Part shown: positions 25,271 to 35,619 of the stretch, in pieces
How the letters are laid out: each line of letters begins with the position of its first letter
Position numbering within the stretch: the first letter of the stretch is position 1
Assembly (NCBI GenBank): GCA_020342115.1
Contig: CP070841.1
Span: 1,124,493-1,167,185, forward strand
Source of the DNA: Spirochaetota bacterium
GTDB taxonomy: Bacteria > Spirochaetota > B62-G9 > DRHN01
Length of the DNA stretch: 42,693 nt
Direction of reading: 5' to 3'
Notes under the pieces: generated by a model
What the model was told of the DNA's origin: nothing
Seen by the model: the letters and a program-made list of their open reading frames with translations, nothing else
The model's database searches: none
Position numbers and translations under genes: made by a program

Positions 25271-25555
25271 TTACACTCCCTCGAAGAGCTCTATCTTATC
25301 TCCTTCTTTCAGAGTTACAATTGCTTTTTTCCATGATGAAGTATAACCAATCTTATACCGCTCTCTCTTGCGCTTTCCCATTACATTGATGACATTACAG
25401 CTCACGGCCTCTACGCCAAATACTTCGTTTACTGCCTTTATGATTTCCTTCTTGTTTGCTCGTGGATTTACCTTGAAGCAATATTTGTTCACCTCTTGCT
25501 GGCTTGTACTCTTTTCCGTAGTGATCGGATGTATGATTATCTCACCCTTCTTCAT
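25271..25555 (-). CDS. rplW: 50S ribosomal protein L23
   Basis: 94 residues: [52 protein letters not shown] sequence and [18 protein letters not shown]. Exit-tunnel protein that docks trigger factor and SRP. Normal length. Confidence 0.97.
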   Translation of the reverse strand: MKKGEIIIHPITTEKSTSQQEVNKYCFKVNPRANKKEIIKAVNEVFGVEAVSCNVINVMGKRKRERYKIGYTSSWKKAIVTLKEGDKIELFEGV

Positions 25556-25570
25556 GGTTCCTCTCGTTTA

Positions 25571-26284
25571 TCAGCCATATCGTTCGTTCAGGAGTTTCAC
25601 AGCCCCTGTGGTAAGGACCAGTTGCGTTGCATAGAAAAGATCCCTGGTTGTTAGTAGCTCAGCAGCATAATACTTAATCCATGGAATGTTTCTTCCTGCT
25701 CGAGAAACAAGCTCTTTCTTCTTGTCATCAACAAGAAGAACATAACGCCTCTTGTCATCATCCACAAGGTTCTTTGCTATTGGCAGAAACTCGCGTGTCT
25801 TTCCGTCTTTCAAATCGAAATCTTCAACAACCTTGAGAAGGTTTTCCTTGACCTTTAATGAAAGAAGAGATCTCACTGATAACCTTCTCACCTTCTTAGC
25901 TATTCTAATCCTGTAAGATTTCGCTTTTGGACCAAATGCGACACCACCGCCAACCCTTATAGGGCTTCTTCTCGAACCTGCTCGAGCTCTTCCGGTACCC
26001 TTCTGGCGGTATAGCTTTGCACCGCTACCCCTGACCTCAGCTCTTCCTTTCGATGAACTGGTCCCCTGCCGCTGGTTAGCGAGTTCAGCCTTGAGAGTAT
26101 AATAGATGGCAGACTTATTTGGTACGATGTTGAACACTTTCTCGTTCAGAGTCACTGTGCCCTTTTTATTTCCTTTTGTATCATAGATCGCTACATTCAT
26201 CGCAGTGCCAGTTTCAGATTTTCCAGCTTTAGAGATTCCGGTTTCAGATTTTCCGGTATCAGGTATTTCCTTACTTGAGGACAT
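25571..26284 (-). CDS. rplD: 50S ribosomal protein L4 with a 28-residue repetitive N-terminal extension
   Basis: 237 residues. The core (from Met29: MNVAIYDTKGNKKGTVTLNE, KGRAEVRGSGAKLYRQKGTG, RARAGSRRSPIRVGGGVAFG, ARNIPWIK region) is a normal L4, which shapes the exit tunnel. Residues 1-28 are low complexity (KSETGISKAGKSETGT) from a DNA direct repeat of GTTTCAGATTTTCC. The ATG at 26284 has GGAGG 6 bases upstream while Met29 has no ribosome site, so the extension is real. It directly follows rpsJ, where rplC is expected between them. Confidence 0.95.
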   Translation of the reverse strand: MSSSKEIPDTGKSETGISKAGKSETGTAMNVAIYDTKGNKKGTVTLNEKVFNIVPNKSAIYYTLKAELANQRQGTSSSKGRAEVRGSGAKLYRQKGTGRARAGSRRSPIRVGGGVAFGPKAKSYRIRIAKKVRRLSVRSLLSLKVKENLLKVVEDFDLKDGKTREFLPIAKNLVDDDKRRYVLLVDDKKKELVSRAGRNIPWIKYYAAELLTTRDLFYATQLVLTTGAVKLLNERYG

Positions 26285-26347
26285 TCGTGTCCTCCTTCCA
26301 CTTTTTAGAACAACTGCAGTAGTGATTGATTGAATGATATAGCGGTA

Positions 26348-26656
26348 TTACTGCTTTATCTCAACATCAACTCCTGCCGGCAGCTCAAGCTTCATCAAAG
26401 CATTGATTGTATCGCTTGTGGGATTAAGAATATCAATTAATCGCTTGTGAGTTCTCATCTCGAACTGTTCTCTTGACTTTTTATTCACATGTGGTGAGCG
26501 GAGAACAGTATATTTGTTTACTTTTGTCGGTAAGGGAACAGGACCTGAGACTTTTGCTCCAGCCCTCGTTACTGCATTTACAATAGATTTAGCAGACTGA
26601 TCAATGAGCTCAGCATCAAATGCCCTCAGTCTCACTCTGATCTTCTGAACATTCAT
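26348..26656 (-). CDS. rpsJ: 30S ribosomal protein S10
   Basis: 102 residues: [56 protein letters not shown]10 also is the NusE partner of NusB in antitermination. It lies 9 bases after tuf and 63 bases before rplD. Confidence 0.98.
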   Translation of the reverse strand: MNVQKIRVRLRAFDAELIDQSAKSIVNAVTRAGAKVSGPVPLPTKVNKYTVLRSPHVNKKSREQFEMRTHKRLIDILNPTSDTINALMKLELPAGVDVEIKQ

Positions 26657-26665
26657 ACGCTTCCC

Positions 26666-27856
26666 TTACTCGATAATATCTGATACTGCTCCAGCTCCAA
26701 CAGTTCTTCCACCCTCTCTGATAGCAAACCTCATACCCTTTTCCATTGCAATGGTTGAGATAAGCTCGACCTCCATAGTAATATTATCACCAGGCATAAC
26801 CATCTCCACTCCGTCTGGAAGCTTAATTACACCTGTGACATCTGTTGTTCTCACATAGATCTGCGGTCTGTACCCTGTAAAGAAAGGAGTATGTCGACCT
26901 CCCTCCTCTTTGGTGAGTACATATACCTGCGCCTTGAACTTCTTGTGAGGTGTTATACTTCCAGGCTTGGCAACGACCTGACCTCTCTCAACATCTTCGC
27001 GCTTAGTTCCTCTGAGCAAAACACCTATATTATCGCCTGCCCTGCCTTCGTCGAGTATCTTTCGAAACATTTCCACACCGGTCACTACAGTCTTGCTCGT
27101 TGGTCTTATTCCGATTATTTCCACCTCTTCATTGGTAACAATCTTTCCCCTCTCCACTCTTCCTGTAACAACAGTACCACGTCCGGAAATGCTAAAAACA
27201 TCTTCAATAGGCATGAGAAATGGTTTGTCGATATCTCGTTTAGGCTCTGGAATATAAGAATCGATTGCATCAAGAAGCTCAGGAATACTCTTGGTTGCCT
27301 CGGCATCATCGGGTTTGTTCATAGCATCAAGGGCGCAACCTTTTATCACCGGAATTTCATCACCTGGAAATTCATACTCTTTAAGCAGATCACGAACCTC
27401 CATCTCAACAAGCTCCAGAAGTTCGGGATCATCAACACGGTCAATTTTATTGATATAAACGACCATTGCTGGAACTCCTACCTGCCTTGCAAGCAGTATA
27501 TGCTCTCTTGTTTGTGCCATCGGCCCATCATCAGCAGCAACTACCAGGATCGCACCATCCATTTGTGCTGCACCTGTAATCATGTTCTTTACATAATCAG
27601 CATGTCCCGGACAATCCACGTGAGCATAATGTCTGTTAGCTGTTTCATACTCGACATGCTGCGTTGCTATAGTAATACCTCTCTCTTTTTCTTCAGGAGC
27701 ATTATCAATCTCCTCAAACTTCTTAGGCTGTGCTAAACCCTCTTTCGCAAGATAATAGGTCATTGCTGATGTGAGAGTCGTTTTCCCGTGATCAACGTGT
27801 CCTATTGTGCCAACGTTCACATGAGGTTTCGTCCTCTGGAATTTCTCTTTAGCCAT
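26666..27856 (-). CDS. tuf: Translation elongation factor EF-Tu
   Basis: 396 residues. Delivers aminoacyl-tRNA to the ribosome. G-motifs: [13 protein letters not shown], the switch region [34 protein letters not shown]; domains 2 and 3 complete, ending [24 protein letters not shown] precedes the ATG. The 194-base gap before it is AT-rich and may hold a promoter, but no clean -35/-10 pair was found. Confidence 0.99.
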   Translation of the reverse strand: MAKEKFQRTKPHVNVGTIGHVDHGKTTLTSAMTYYLAKEGLAQPKKFEEIDNAPEEKERGITIATQHVEYETANRHYAHVDCPGHADYVKNMITGAAQMDGAILVVAADDGPMAQTREHILLARQVGVPAMVVYINKIDRVDDPELLELVEMEVRDLLKEYEFPGDEIPVIKGCALDAMNKPDDAEATKSIPELLDAIDSYIPEPKRDIDKPFLMPIEDVFSISGRGTVVTGRVERGKIVTNEEVEIIGIRPTSKTVVTGVEMFRKILDEGRAGDNIGVLLRGTKREDVERGQVVAKPGSITPHKKFKAQVYVLTKEEGGRHTPFFTGYRPQIYVRTTDVTGVIKLPDGVEMVMPGDNITMEVELISTIAMEKGMRFAIREGGRTVGAGAVSDIIE

Positions 27857-28050
27857 GTATTCCTCCTATTGGATCTAAGAACCGAGCCGTTTTTTGGTTA
27901 CCGGATCGACCCTTCCCTTTGATCCTTTTTTAAAATGTTACGGTGTAATGAAGTTTTTCCAAGTTAATATAAAGAAAATAAATTATCAATATTTTTTTTA
28001 CACTTTCGACAAAGCGCATAATAATTGTTTTAGTCACTATTCTGGGCAAT

Positions 28051-30144
28051 CTAGTTATAGGAACTGTGACTCCCGGCTCCCGAAATGACCTTCTCAGCTA
28101 TTCCTTGCGGAACCTCCTCATAATGAGAGAAATTCATTGAGAAGTTTGCCCTCCCCTGACTAAAGGAACGCAGTGAAGTAGCATATCCAAACATCTCTTT
28201 TAAGGGACATTCAGATAAAACAATCTTACCGTGCTGTCGCTCCTCCAAGCCCACAATCTTTGCCCTTCTGGAGGATAGATCTTTAATTATCTCACCCAAA
28301 TATTCTTCAGGTGTTATCACCTCAACCTCCATAACAGGTTCAAGAAGAACAGGGTTTGCATGACGTATACCTTCTCTAAAAGCATTCATAGCTGCAAATT
28401 TAAAGGCAAGCTCGGATGAATCGACCTCATGGGTGGAACCATCAATGAGAGTTGCCTTAAAATCAACTAGTGGATATCCAGCCAAGACCCCATTCTCACT
28501 TGCATCAACAATACCTTGCCTTACAGCCGGGATATACTCCTTAGGCACACTTCCGCCTATAATTTTGTTTTCAAAGACAAATCCTGCTCCAGGATCTAGA
28601 GGTTCAAACTCAATTACAACATGTCCGAACTGACCGTGCCCTCCTGTCTGCTTAATATGTTTCCCTTCTGTCTTTGAACTCTTACGAATTGTTTCACGAT
28701 AGGCAACTTCTGGAGGCCCCACAACAGCCTCCACCTGGAACTCTCTCAATATTCTATTTACAATAATCTCGAGATGAAGCTCACCCATTCCAGAGATAAT
28801 TGTTTGTCCTGTCTCCCCATCCATTCGAACCCTGAATGTTGGATCCTCTTCACTGAGCTTTGAAAGTGCAAGTGATAGGCGATCCTGGTCGCTGTTGGAC
28901 CGCGGCTCAATTGCAATCGATATAACCGGCTCAGGAAAATCCATCTCTTCGAGGACTATAGGATGCTTCAAATCGCATAGAGTATCAGCAGTAGTGACAG
29001 TCTTTAATCCCAGGGCTGCAGCTATATCTCCCGAATGCACCCAACGCCTGTCCTCTTTCTTATTAGCATGCATTTGGACAATTCTCCCCATACGTTCTTT
29101 TCTGTCCTTTCCTGAGTTGTATACCATATCACCTACCGATATCCTGCCAGAATAGACCCTGAAAAAGGACAGCTTACCCACATAGGGATCTGTCATGATT
29201 TTGAATACCAGTGCAGAAAAAGGCTCTGTATCTAATGCTTTCCGGACCGCCCCTTCACCTGTCTTCAGTAGTACTCCCTCAACAGGAGGAACATCGGCCG
29301 GGGACGGAAGATAATGGACAATAGCATCGAGTAACGGCTGAACTCCTTTGTTCTTGAAGGCAGAACCTGCAAAGACAGGAAAGATTTTTCCAGCAATCAC
29401 AGCTTTCCTAAGAACTGTCCTTATCTTCATCGAATCCGGTTCATTCCCTTCAAGCCACTCCTCCATAATATCATTATCATAGTCGCATAGAGACTCAATC
29501 AATAGCTCCCTGTACCGCAACGCTTCCTTTTTTATTATTTCGGGGATTTCCTTCTCTTCGTAGGTTTCCCCAAGATCATCATCCTTCCAGATATATGCCT
29601 TTAGCTCGATGAGATCAATTACGCCCTTGAAACTTTCTTCCTTTCCATAAGGGATCTGCACAGGAATCGCTTTAGCACCTAACTTCTTATGTATCATGTT
29701 TAGAACATTCTCAAAATCAGCTCCCCGACGGTCCATCTTGTTTATGAATACAAGTCGGGGCAGGTTATACTTATTTGCCTGTATCCATACCGTTTCACTC
29801 TGCGGTTCAACCCCTCCAACAGCACAAAAAACACAGACTGCACCATCAAGTACTCTCAATGATCTTTCCACCTCAGCAGTAAAATCAACATGTCCCGGAG
29901 TGTCGATAAGATTTATCTGATGATCCTGCCACGAAAGGGTGGTTGAAGCGCTGGTGATTGTGATACCCCTCTCCTTCTCTTGATCCATCCAATCCAGCTC
30001 TGTGGTGCCATCGTGAACTTCTCCGATCTTATGCTTTCTGCCTGTATAGTAGAGCATACGTTCGGTGAGGGTTGTTTTTCCGGCATCAATGTGAGCCATT
30101 ATACCGATATTTCTATTCTTTTTTATAGGATACAGCTCTTTCAT
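28051..30144 (-). CDS. fusA: Translation elongation factor EF-G
   Basis: 697 residues. GTPase for ribosome translocation. G-motifs: [51 protein letters not shown]; later [14 protein letters not shown] and [18 protein letters not shown] in domains III-V. It begins 3 bases after rpsG without its own ribosome site, implying coupling. Spirochaetes often carry two EF-G genes (spdEFG1/2); the second would be outside the window. Confidence 0.97.
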   Translation of the reverse strand: MKELYPIKKNRNIGIMAHIDAGKTTLTERMLYYTGRKHKIGEVHDGTTELDWMDQEKERGITITSASTTLSWQDHQINLIDTPGHVDFTAEVERSLRVLDGAVCVFCAVGGVEPQSETVWIQANKYNLPRLVFINKMDRRGADFENVLNMIHKKLGAKAIPVQIPYGKEESFKGVIDLIELKAYIWKDDDLGETYEEKEIPEIIKKEALRYRELLIESLCDYDNDIMEEWLEGNEPDSMKIRTVLRKAVIAGKIFPVFAGSAFKNKGVQPLLDAIVHYLPSPADVPPVEGVLLKTGEGAVRKALDTEPFSALVFKIMTDPYVGKLSFFRVYSGRISVGDMVYNSGKDRKERMGRIVQMHANKKEDRRWVHSGDIAAALGLKTVTTADTLCDLKHPIVLEEMDFPEPVISIAIEPRSNSDQDRLSLALSKLSEEDPTFRVRMDGETGQTIISGMGELHLEIIVNRILREFQVEAVVGPPEVAYRETIRKSSKTEGKHIKQTGGHGQFGHVVIEFEPLDPGAGFVFENKIIGGSVPKEYIPAVRQGIVDASENGVLAGYPLVDFKATLIDGSTHEVDSSELAFKFAAMNAFREGIRHANPVLLEPVMEVEVITPEEYLGEIIKDLSSRRAKIVGLEERQHGKIVLSECPLKEMFGYATSLRSFSQGRANFSMNFSHYEEVPQGIAEKVISGAGSHSSYN

Positions 30145-30147
30145 AAT

Positions 30148-30618
30148 TTACCATTTATAATGGGCAAACGCCTTGTTGGCTTCAGCCATTTTTCTTGTAT
30201 CATCTTTCTTTTTTATTGATGCTCCTGTATTGTTATATGCATCTATGAGCTCATCAGCGAGCTTCTCACACATGGATTTTCCATGACGGAGTTGTGCGTA
30301 TCCGATTATCCACCTGATGGCAAGAGCAACTTTACGCTCAGGTCTCACCTCAACCGGAACCTGATATGTTGCTCCACCCACCCTCCTCGACTTCACTTCT
30401 ACTTCAGGTTTCACATTATCAATAGCTTTAGTGAAGACCTCGAGAGGAGGTTTTTTTACCTTCTCTTCGATGATCTTAAAAGAATCGTAGATAATCTTCT
30501 GTGAAAGGGCTTTCTTGCCGCGCTTCATTATGTTATTTATGAATCGTGATACCAGGATCGAATTGTACATCGGATCAGGAACCATAGTATGTCTTCTTGA
30601 ATAATGTCTCCTCGGCAC
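30148..30618 (-). CDS. rpsG: 30S ribosomal protein S7
   Basis: 156 residues from a GTG start with GGAGG 6 bases upstream: PRRHYSRRHTMVPDPMYNSI, FINNIMKRGKKALSQKIIY, VGGATYQVPVEVRPERK, KKKDDTRKMAEANKAFAHYK. Primary 16S head-domain binder; in E. coli it represses str-operon translation at the rpsL-rpsG gap. That gap here is 128 bases with hairpins. Confidence 0.98.
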   Translation of the reverse strand: MPRRHYSRRHTMVPDPMYNSILVSRFINNIMKRGKKALSQKIIYDSFKIIEEKVKKPPLEVFTKAIDNVKPEVEVKSRRVGGATYQVPVEVRPERKVALAIRWIIGYAQLRHGKSMCEKLADELIDAYNNTGASIKKKDDTRKMAEANKAFAHYKW

Positions 30619-30642
30619 TCTAGTCCTCCATACAATAAATTA

Positions 30643-30677
30643 GCCGGTTTGAATACAAACCGGCCCCTTTACAAGGG
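30643..30677 (-). promoter_or_regulatory. Tandem hairpins in the rpsL-rpsG gap, candidate S7 autoregulation site
   Basis: First hairpin: 9-base perfect arms GCCGGTTTG/CAAACCGGC with AATA loop (30643-30664). Second: CCCTT/AAGGG with a 3-base loop (30665-30677). They lie 25-60 bases upstream of rpsG in the 128-base gap. In E. coli the matching gap carries the S7 repressor site; that this one works alike is inference. Confidence 0.55.
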
Positions 30678-30746
30678 ACCTTTCCGGCCTCTGACGGTGG
30701 TTTCTCCTTGCTGCAAACAAATTTATCTTTGATAAAAGACCAAAGG

Positions 30747-31121
30747 TTATGCCTTGGGCCTTTTCACTCCATATTTGGATCTGCTCTGTTTACGATTCTC
30801 AACCCCCAATGTATCTAGGGTTCCACGGAGAATGTGGTATCGCACTCCAGGAAGGTCCTTAACCCTTCCCCCTCTTATAAGTACGACAGAGTGCTCCTGG
30901 AGATTATGCCCTATACCCGGTATGTATGCTGTGACCTCTATACCATTGGTGAGTCTTACACGGGCTACTTTCCTCAATGCAGAATTTGGCTTTTTTGGAG
31001 TAAAAGTCATTACTCTAGTACACACACCCCTCTTTTGAGGGCAGCGTTGTAATGCAGGTGCGCTTGTCTTCTTTATCTGCTTTTTTCTTCCCTTCCGAAT
31101 AAGCTGATTCACCGTGGGCAT
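30747..31121 (-). CDS. rpsL: 30S ribosomal protein S12
   Basis: 124 residues: [75 protein letters not shown]. Decoding-centre protein. Both Lys in TPKKPNSA are wild type, so no streptomycin-resistance change is seen here. A strong promoter lies 28-56 bases upstream. Confidence 0.98.
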   Translation of the reverse strand: MPTVNQLIRKGRKKQIKKTSAPALQRCPQKRGVCTRVMTFTPKKPNSALRKVARVRLTNGIEVTAYIPGIGHNLQEHSVVLIRGGRVKDLPGVRYHILRGTLDTLGVENRKQSRSKYGVKRPKA

Positions 31122-31148
31122 AGTATTCCCTCGTTAGAAAGTCTCAGA

Positions 31149-31177
31149 AATATAACCATTATTACTAATAGTGTCAA
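31149..31177 (-). promoter_or_regulatory. Sigma-70-type promoter for rpsL and downstream genes
   Basis: On the minus strand: TTGACA (31177-31172), 17-base spacer, TATATT (31154-31149). Expected transcript start near 31142, a 21-base leader to rpsL. The 10 bases TGGTTATATT around the -10 are identical to those in the rplK promoter. Confidence 0.85.
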
Positions 31178-31236
31178 TATTTTTAGTTAGGACTTATGAT
31201 GATTAATCAACCGATTGATTTTTTCATCCAGGCTCT

Positions 31237-34200
31237 TTAAAAAACCGCTCCACCAACCTCTTCTTTGGTAATAATTCCGCGACCTTCGACCTTTTCTTTT
31301 ATCTCTTTTGGCAACTCAAGATCACCGGGTTCCTCTTTATAAAGATCCACCTCTTTATACCTTTTAATTCCAGTACCAGCTGGTATAAGGTGCCCGATAA
31401 TAACATTCTCTTTCAATCCTCTAAGACCATCCTCCTTCCCTTTAATAGCTGCATTGGTGAGAACCCTCGATGTTTCCTGAAAGGAAGCTGCCGAGATAAA
31501 GCTATCAATATTGAGGGAAGCACGTGTTATACCTAGAAGAACAGGTTTTGCACAAGCCGGACTCCCCCCGAGGGATATGACCCTCTGGTTTTCCCCTTTA
31601 AACTGGAACTTATCGATCTGTTGTCCGATAATGAAGTTTGTATCACCTACATCAACAATTTCAACTTTTCGCAGCATCTGTCTTACAATGACGCCAATAT
31701 GCTTATCATTAATATTTACTCCTTGCAGGCGGTATACCTCCTGGATCTCATTTACCAGGTAGCTCTGGAGCGCATGTTCTCCCTTAATCTGTAGAATATC
31801 ATGAGGATTGATTGATCCCTCACACATAGGATCTCCAGCTCTTACCAAATCACTATCACGAACTGAGAAATGTTTTCCCAGTGGTACAAGATGTTTGTAT
31901 TCAATGCCATTTTTATCCTCGATTATTATGAGACGCTTCCCCTTTGTAATTGCGCCAAATTTGACAGTTCCATCGACCTTGGCCAATACTGCTGCATCCT
32001 TTGGCTTACGCGCCTCAAAGAGATCTGCTACCCTTGGAAGTCCTCCAGTGATGTCCTTTGTCTTTGCTTGCCCCCTGGGGATCTTTGCGATGACATCACC
32101 AGCTTTAACTGCCTGATTATCTTCAACTGTTATGTATGCACCACCAGGTATAGAATAACTCTCAACTTCATTACCTTCACTATCCACAATCAGGATCTTC
32201 GGCTGGAGCTGTTCATCCTGAAAATCAAGTATTATCTTATTTATAACTCCTGTAACTTCATCGACTTCCTTTTTCATCGTTGTTCCTGGAATGATCGATA
32301 TGAGATGCACTTTTCCTGAGTGCTCTGTCAAGATCGACTCTGAGAAGGGATCGAACTTTGTTATCGGCTGCTTTGCCATTATTATATCACCCTGACTCAC
32401 CATAAGCTCAGAACCAATCTTCATGATGATCTCATACGGATCTCCTAGAATGAATAGTTTCTTCTGTTTGACCATAATGTGAGTGCGTTCCTCTGCCACT
32501 ATGTCAAGATTGTCCTTTTTCGTCTTTGCAATTATCATACCTGGCTCTAGGTAGTCTTTCTCTTTGATTTTCAGTTCAATATCAGAAAGGGCATATTGAT
32601 GGTGGATACGATTTACCGTAATGACTCCCCTCCTCGGTACCACACGCTTGCCATCCTTTCTTTTGATCACCTTGGCATCAATCTTTTCAATGAATACTGG
32701 ATAATTCAGTACTATGGCATTCTCTTCAGTCTTTTTTGCTGCCGTACCTCCTATGTGGAAAGTACGCATGGTAAGCTGGGTTCCTGGCTGTCCTATCGAC
32801 TCCGCCGCAATAATCCCCACAGCTTCACCTATATCAACAGTTTTCTTTATTGCCAGATTTCTTCCATAACACTTTACACAGACGCCATGTTCAGACTCAC
32901 AGGTCAGGACCGTTCTTACTTTCACAGTGCCGATTCCCGTATTCTCGATTCTTATTGCTATAGGCTCTGTTATCTCTTCATTGGCATCGATTATTATCTC
33001 CTTCGTACGTGGATCACGAATCCTGTCAACTGCATATCGTCCCACAATCCTGTCATACAGAGATTCGATGATGTTGTCTTCTTTCTTCAGAGCACTCGTA
33101 TCTATACCATTTATTGTGCCACAATCGTTCTCGGTTATAACAACATCTTGCGCTATGTCAATGAGACGTCTTGTGAGATACCCGGCATCTGCTGTTTTAA
33201 GAGCCGTATCTGCAAGACCTTTCCTTGCACCATGTGTGGAGTTGAAATACTCTAAAACTGTAAGTCCCTCTTTGAAGTTTGACTTTATCGGAAGTTCTAT
33301 TATTTCACCTGAAGGTTTTGCCATCAATCCCCTCATACCTGCAAGCTGCCTTATCTGAGTCTTTGAACCACGGGCTCCGGAATAGGCCATCATGTAAACA
33401 GGATTGAAGCCTTGCATATCCTTCTTGAGCTTGTCCATCATAACATCTGCAATGCGCTCGTTTACGGATGTCCATATATCAATCACCTTGTTGTACCGCT
33501 CTTCATTGGTTATGAGACCATTTCTGTATTGTTCGTATACCTCGGCAACTTCCTTCTCTGCGCGCTGAATCAACTGCCGCTTTTCTTCGGGAATTTTTAT
33601 ATCCTCCATTCCTATCGTTATCCCGAACAGAGTGGCGTATTTGAATCCAATATCCTTTATTGCATCAAGCATCTTAGTTGTCACTGCTGCACCGTTTTGA
33701 TCGTAGCAGGTGCTCACCAGAGAATTGAGCTCCTTCTCACCGAGTGTGTAGTTTATAAATTCTATCTCATCTGGAAGAATCGAATTGAAAATTACCCTTC
33801 CAACAGTGGTCTCTAATCGTTCTCCATTATACCTGAGTGTTATCTTGTCATTATAGCTGCAGACGTGGTTCTCCAATGCCATAAGCACTTCTTCTATAGA
33901 ATTAAAGATAAGTTTCTTCTTTGAATCACTCTGCAAACCCTCTTTTGTGAGATAATAGATGCCGAGGACCATATCCTGGGTTGGTCCAACGATAGGCAAA
34001 CCGTTTGCCGGATTAAGGAGGTTTTTCGAGGAAAGCATTAAAACCCAGCTCTCAATCTGTGCCTCCAAGGATAGAGGAACATGTACTGCCATCTGATCTC
34101 CATCGAAATCTGCATTAAAAGCATGACAGACAAGTGGATGGAGACGTATCGCTTTTCCCTCAACCAGAATCGGTTCAAATGCTTGTATTCCCATTCGGTG

Positions 34201-35454
34201 CAATGTTGGTGCTCGGTTGAGCATAATTGGATGTTCAGCCACTACTTCCTCTAAAACACTCCACACCTCAGGTGCGCGAGTCTCGACCATCGTCTTTGCC
34301 CTTTTAATATTATACACATATCCTTTGTCAACCAGTTTCTTCATTATAAATGGCTTGAATAACTCCATGGCCATAAGACTTGGCAATCCGCACTGATGCA
34401 TCTTCAGCGTTGGTCCTGCAACGATTACCGAACGCCCAGAGTAATCGACCCTTTTACCAAGCAGATTCTGTCTGAATCTTCCCTGCTTTCCCTTCAGCAT
34501 GTCAGAGAGAGACTTCAAAGGCCTGTTTCCCGGTCCCCTCACCACACGTTTCTTCCTTGAATTGTCAAAAAGTGCATCAACCGCTTCCTGGAGCATGCGT
34601 TTCTCGTTCCTCACAATTATCTCAGGAGCATTTAGGGCAATCAGTCTCTTGAGACGGTTATTACGATTGATAACTCTACGATAAAGATCGTTAAGATCGG
34701 ATGTTGCAAATCTCCCTCCGTCTAGCTGAACCATAGGTCTCAGCTCTGGAGGTATAACAGGAATCACTTCCATAATCATCCATTCAGGACTGTTTCCAGA
34801 TTCTCTGAAATCTTCAACTATTTCAAGCCTTTTCAACAATCTCTTGTCAGTCTTCAGACCCTTCTCCACCATCTTTTCTCTAAGCTCAGCAGAAAGAATA
34901 TCAAGATCAAGGTTTTCCAGCAGGGTTTTTATCGCATCGGCCCCTATATCAGCAGTAAAACTCATTCCATAACGATCCCTATACTCGTTGTACTCCTCCT
35001 CTGTAAGAAGCTGCATGGTTTTTAAATCCGTATCTCCTGGATCGATCACAATATATTTCTCAAAATAGAGGACACTTCGCAATTCTGTCATTGAGAGGTC
35101 CAGAAGAAGCCCCATACGTGAGGGCACACTCCTGTAAAACCATATATGTGATACAGGAGCTGCGAGCTCGATATGCCCCATACGCTCCCTTCTCACCTTA
35201 AAGTGAGTGACTTCGACTCCGCATCTATCACACACAACTCCTTTATACCTGATACTCTTGAACTTTCCACAGTAACACTCGTACTCTTTTGTGGTACCAA
35301 ATATTCTTTCACAAAACAATCCTTCTCGCTCTGGTCTCAAGGTTCTATAGTTAATTGTCTCAGGTTTCTTTACCTCGCCGTACGACCACTTCCTTATAAG
35401 CTCAGGTGAGGCAAGTTTTATCTTGATTTTTGCAAACTCCATTAAGCTTTTCAT
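31237..35454 (-). CDS. rpoC: RNA polymerase subunit beta'
   Basis: 1405 residues. Holds the catalytic Mg site [14 protein letters not shown]. First zinc site [19 protein letters not shown] near the N-terminus, second with [17 protein letters not shown]. Other signatures: [34 protein letters not shown] (trigger loop region), [25 protein letters not shown] lies 6 bases before the ATG. It is separated from rpoB by a 165-base structured gap and ends 60 bases before the rpsL promoter; no clear terminator follows, so read-through into rpsL is likely. Confidence 0.99.
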   Translation of the reverse strand: MKSLMEFAKIKIKLASPELIRKWSYGEVKKPETINYRTLRPEREGLFCERIFGTTKEYECYCGKFKSIRYKGVVCDRCGVEVTHFKVRRERMGHIELAAPVSHIWFYRSVPSRMGLLLDLSMTELRSVLYFEKYIVIDPGDTDLKTMQLLTEEEYNEYRDRYGMSFTADIGADAIKTLLENLDLDILSAELREKMVEKGLKTDKRLLKRLEIVEDFRESGNSPEWMIMEVIPVIPPELRPMVQLDGGRFATSDLNDLYRRVINRNNRLKRLIALNAPEIIVRNEKRMLQEAVDALFDNSRKKRVVRGPGNRPLKSLSDMLKGKQGRFRQNLLGKRVDYSGRSVIVAGPTLKMHQCGLPSLMAMELFKPFIMKKLVDKGYVYNIKRAKTMVETRAPEVWSVLEEVVAEHPIMLNRAPTLHRMGIQAFEPILVEGKAIRLHPLVCHAFNADFDGDQMAVHVPLSLEAQIESWVLMLSSKNLLNPANGLPIVGPTQDMVLGIYYLTKEGLQSDSKKKLIFNSIEEVLMALENHVCSYNDKITLRYNGERLETTVGRVIFNSILPDEIEFINYTLGEKELNSLVSTCYDQNGAAVTTKMLDAIKDIGFKYATLFGITIGMEDIKIPEEKRQLIQRAEKEVAEVYEQYRNGLITNEERYNKVIDIWTSVNERIADVMMDKLKKDMQGFNPVYMMAYSGARGSKTQIRQLAGMRGLMAKPSGEIIELPIKSNFKEGLTVLEYFNSTHGARKGLADTALKTADAGYLTRRLIDIAQDVVITENDCGTINGIDTSALKKEDNIIESLYDRIVGRYAVDRIRDPRTKEIIIDANEEITEPIAIRIENTGIGTVKVRTVLTCESEHGVCVKCYGRNLAIKKTVDIGEAVGIIAAESIGQPGTQLTMRTFHIGGTAAKKTEENAIVLNYPVFIEKIDAKVIKRKDGKRVVPRRGVITVNRIHHQYALSDIELKIKEKDYLEPGMIIAKTKKDNLDIVAEERTHIMVKQKKLFILGDPYEIIMKIGSELMVSQGDIIMAKQPITKFDPFSESILTEHSGKVHLISIIPGTTMKKEVDEVTGVINKIILDFQDEQLQPKILIVDSEGNEVESYSIPGGAYITVEDNQAVKAGDVIAKIPRGQAKTKDITGGLPRVADLFEARKPKDAAVLAKVDGTVKFGAITKGKRLIIIEDKNGIEYKHLVPLGKHFSVRDSDLVRAGDPMCEGSINPHDILQIKGEHALQSYLVNEIQEVYRLQGVNINDKHIGVIVRQMLRKVEIVDVGDTNFIIGQQIDKFQFKGENQRVISLGGSPACAKPVLLGITRASLNIDSFISAASFQETSRVLTNAAIKGKEDGLRGLKENVIIGHLIPAGTGIKRYKEVDLYKEEPGDLELPKEIKEKVEGRGIITKEEVGGAVF

Positions 35455-35545
35455 AAAAGACCTCTTTTTAAGAACTCTTTTTTAAGTTAGATGCAGATTT
35501 AAACAATAGATCTTATCTCCAGGCTTTACCCGTCAGCATGAAGAT

Positions 35546-35598
35546 CACAGGAGTCGTAATACCTGTGCTGTCTATTTAAAACATTGTTATTCAATGTT
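35546..35598 (-). promoter_or_regulatory. Two hairpins in the rpoB-rpoC gap
   Basis: Inverted repeats CACAGG/CCTGTG (35546-35567, 10-base loop) and AACATTG/CAATGTT (35580-35598, 5-base loop). They occupy the middle of a 165-base gap between two genes that usually lie closer. No T-run follows. Could be an RNA-processing or stability site; function not shown. Confidence 0.45.
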
Positions 35599-35619
35599 GA
35601 AACTCTTACCTTACTATAC

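Noticed and set aside
26891..27736. 281-codon + strand frame inside tuf
   Set aside because: Antisense to the highly conserved tuf gene, no ribosome site or known domain; a codon-bias shadow.
27857..28050. Possible tuf promoter in the AT-rich fusA-tuf gap
   Set aside because: TATATT and GATAAT occur, but no -35 at proper spacing; not strong enough to call.
31205..31220. AATCAA/TTGATT inverted repeat followed by T-run after rpoC
   Set aside because: The T-run follows only on the + strand, where no gene is transcribed, so it cannot terminate rpoC transcripts; arms are short.
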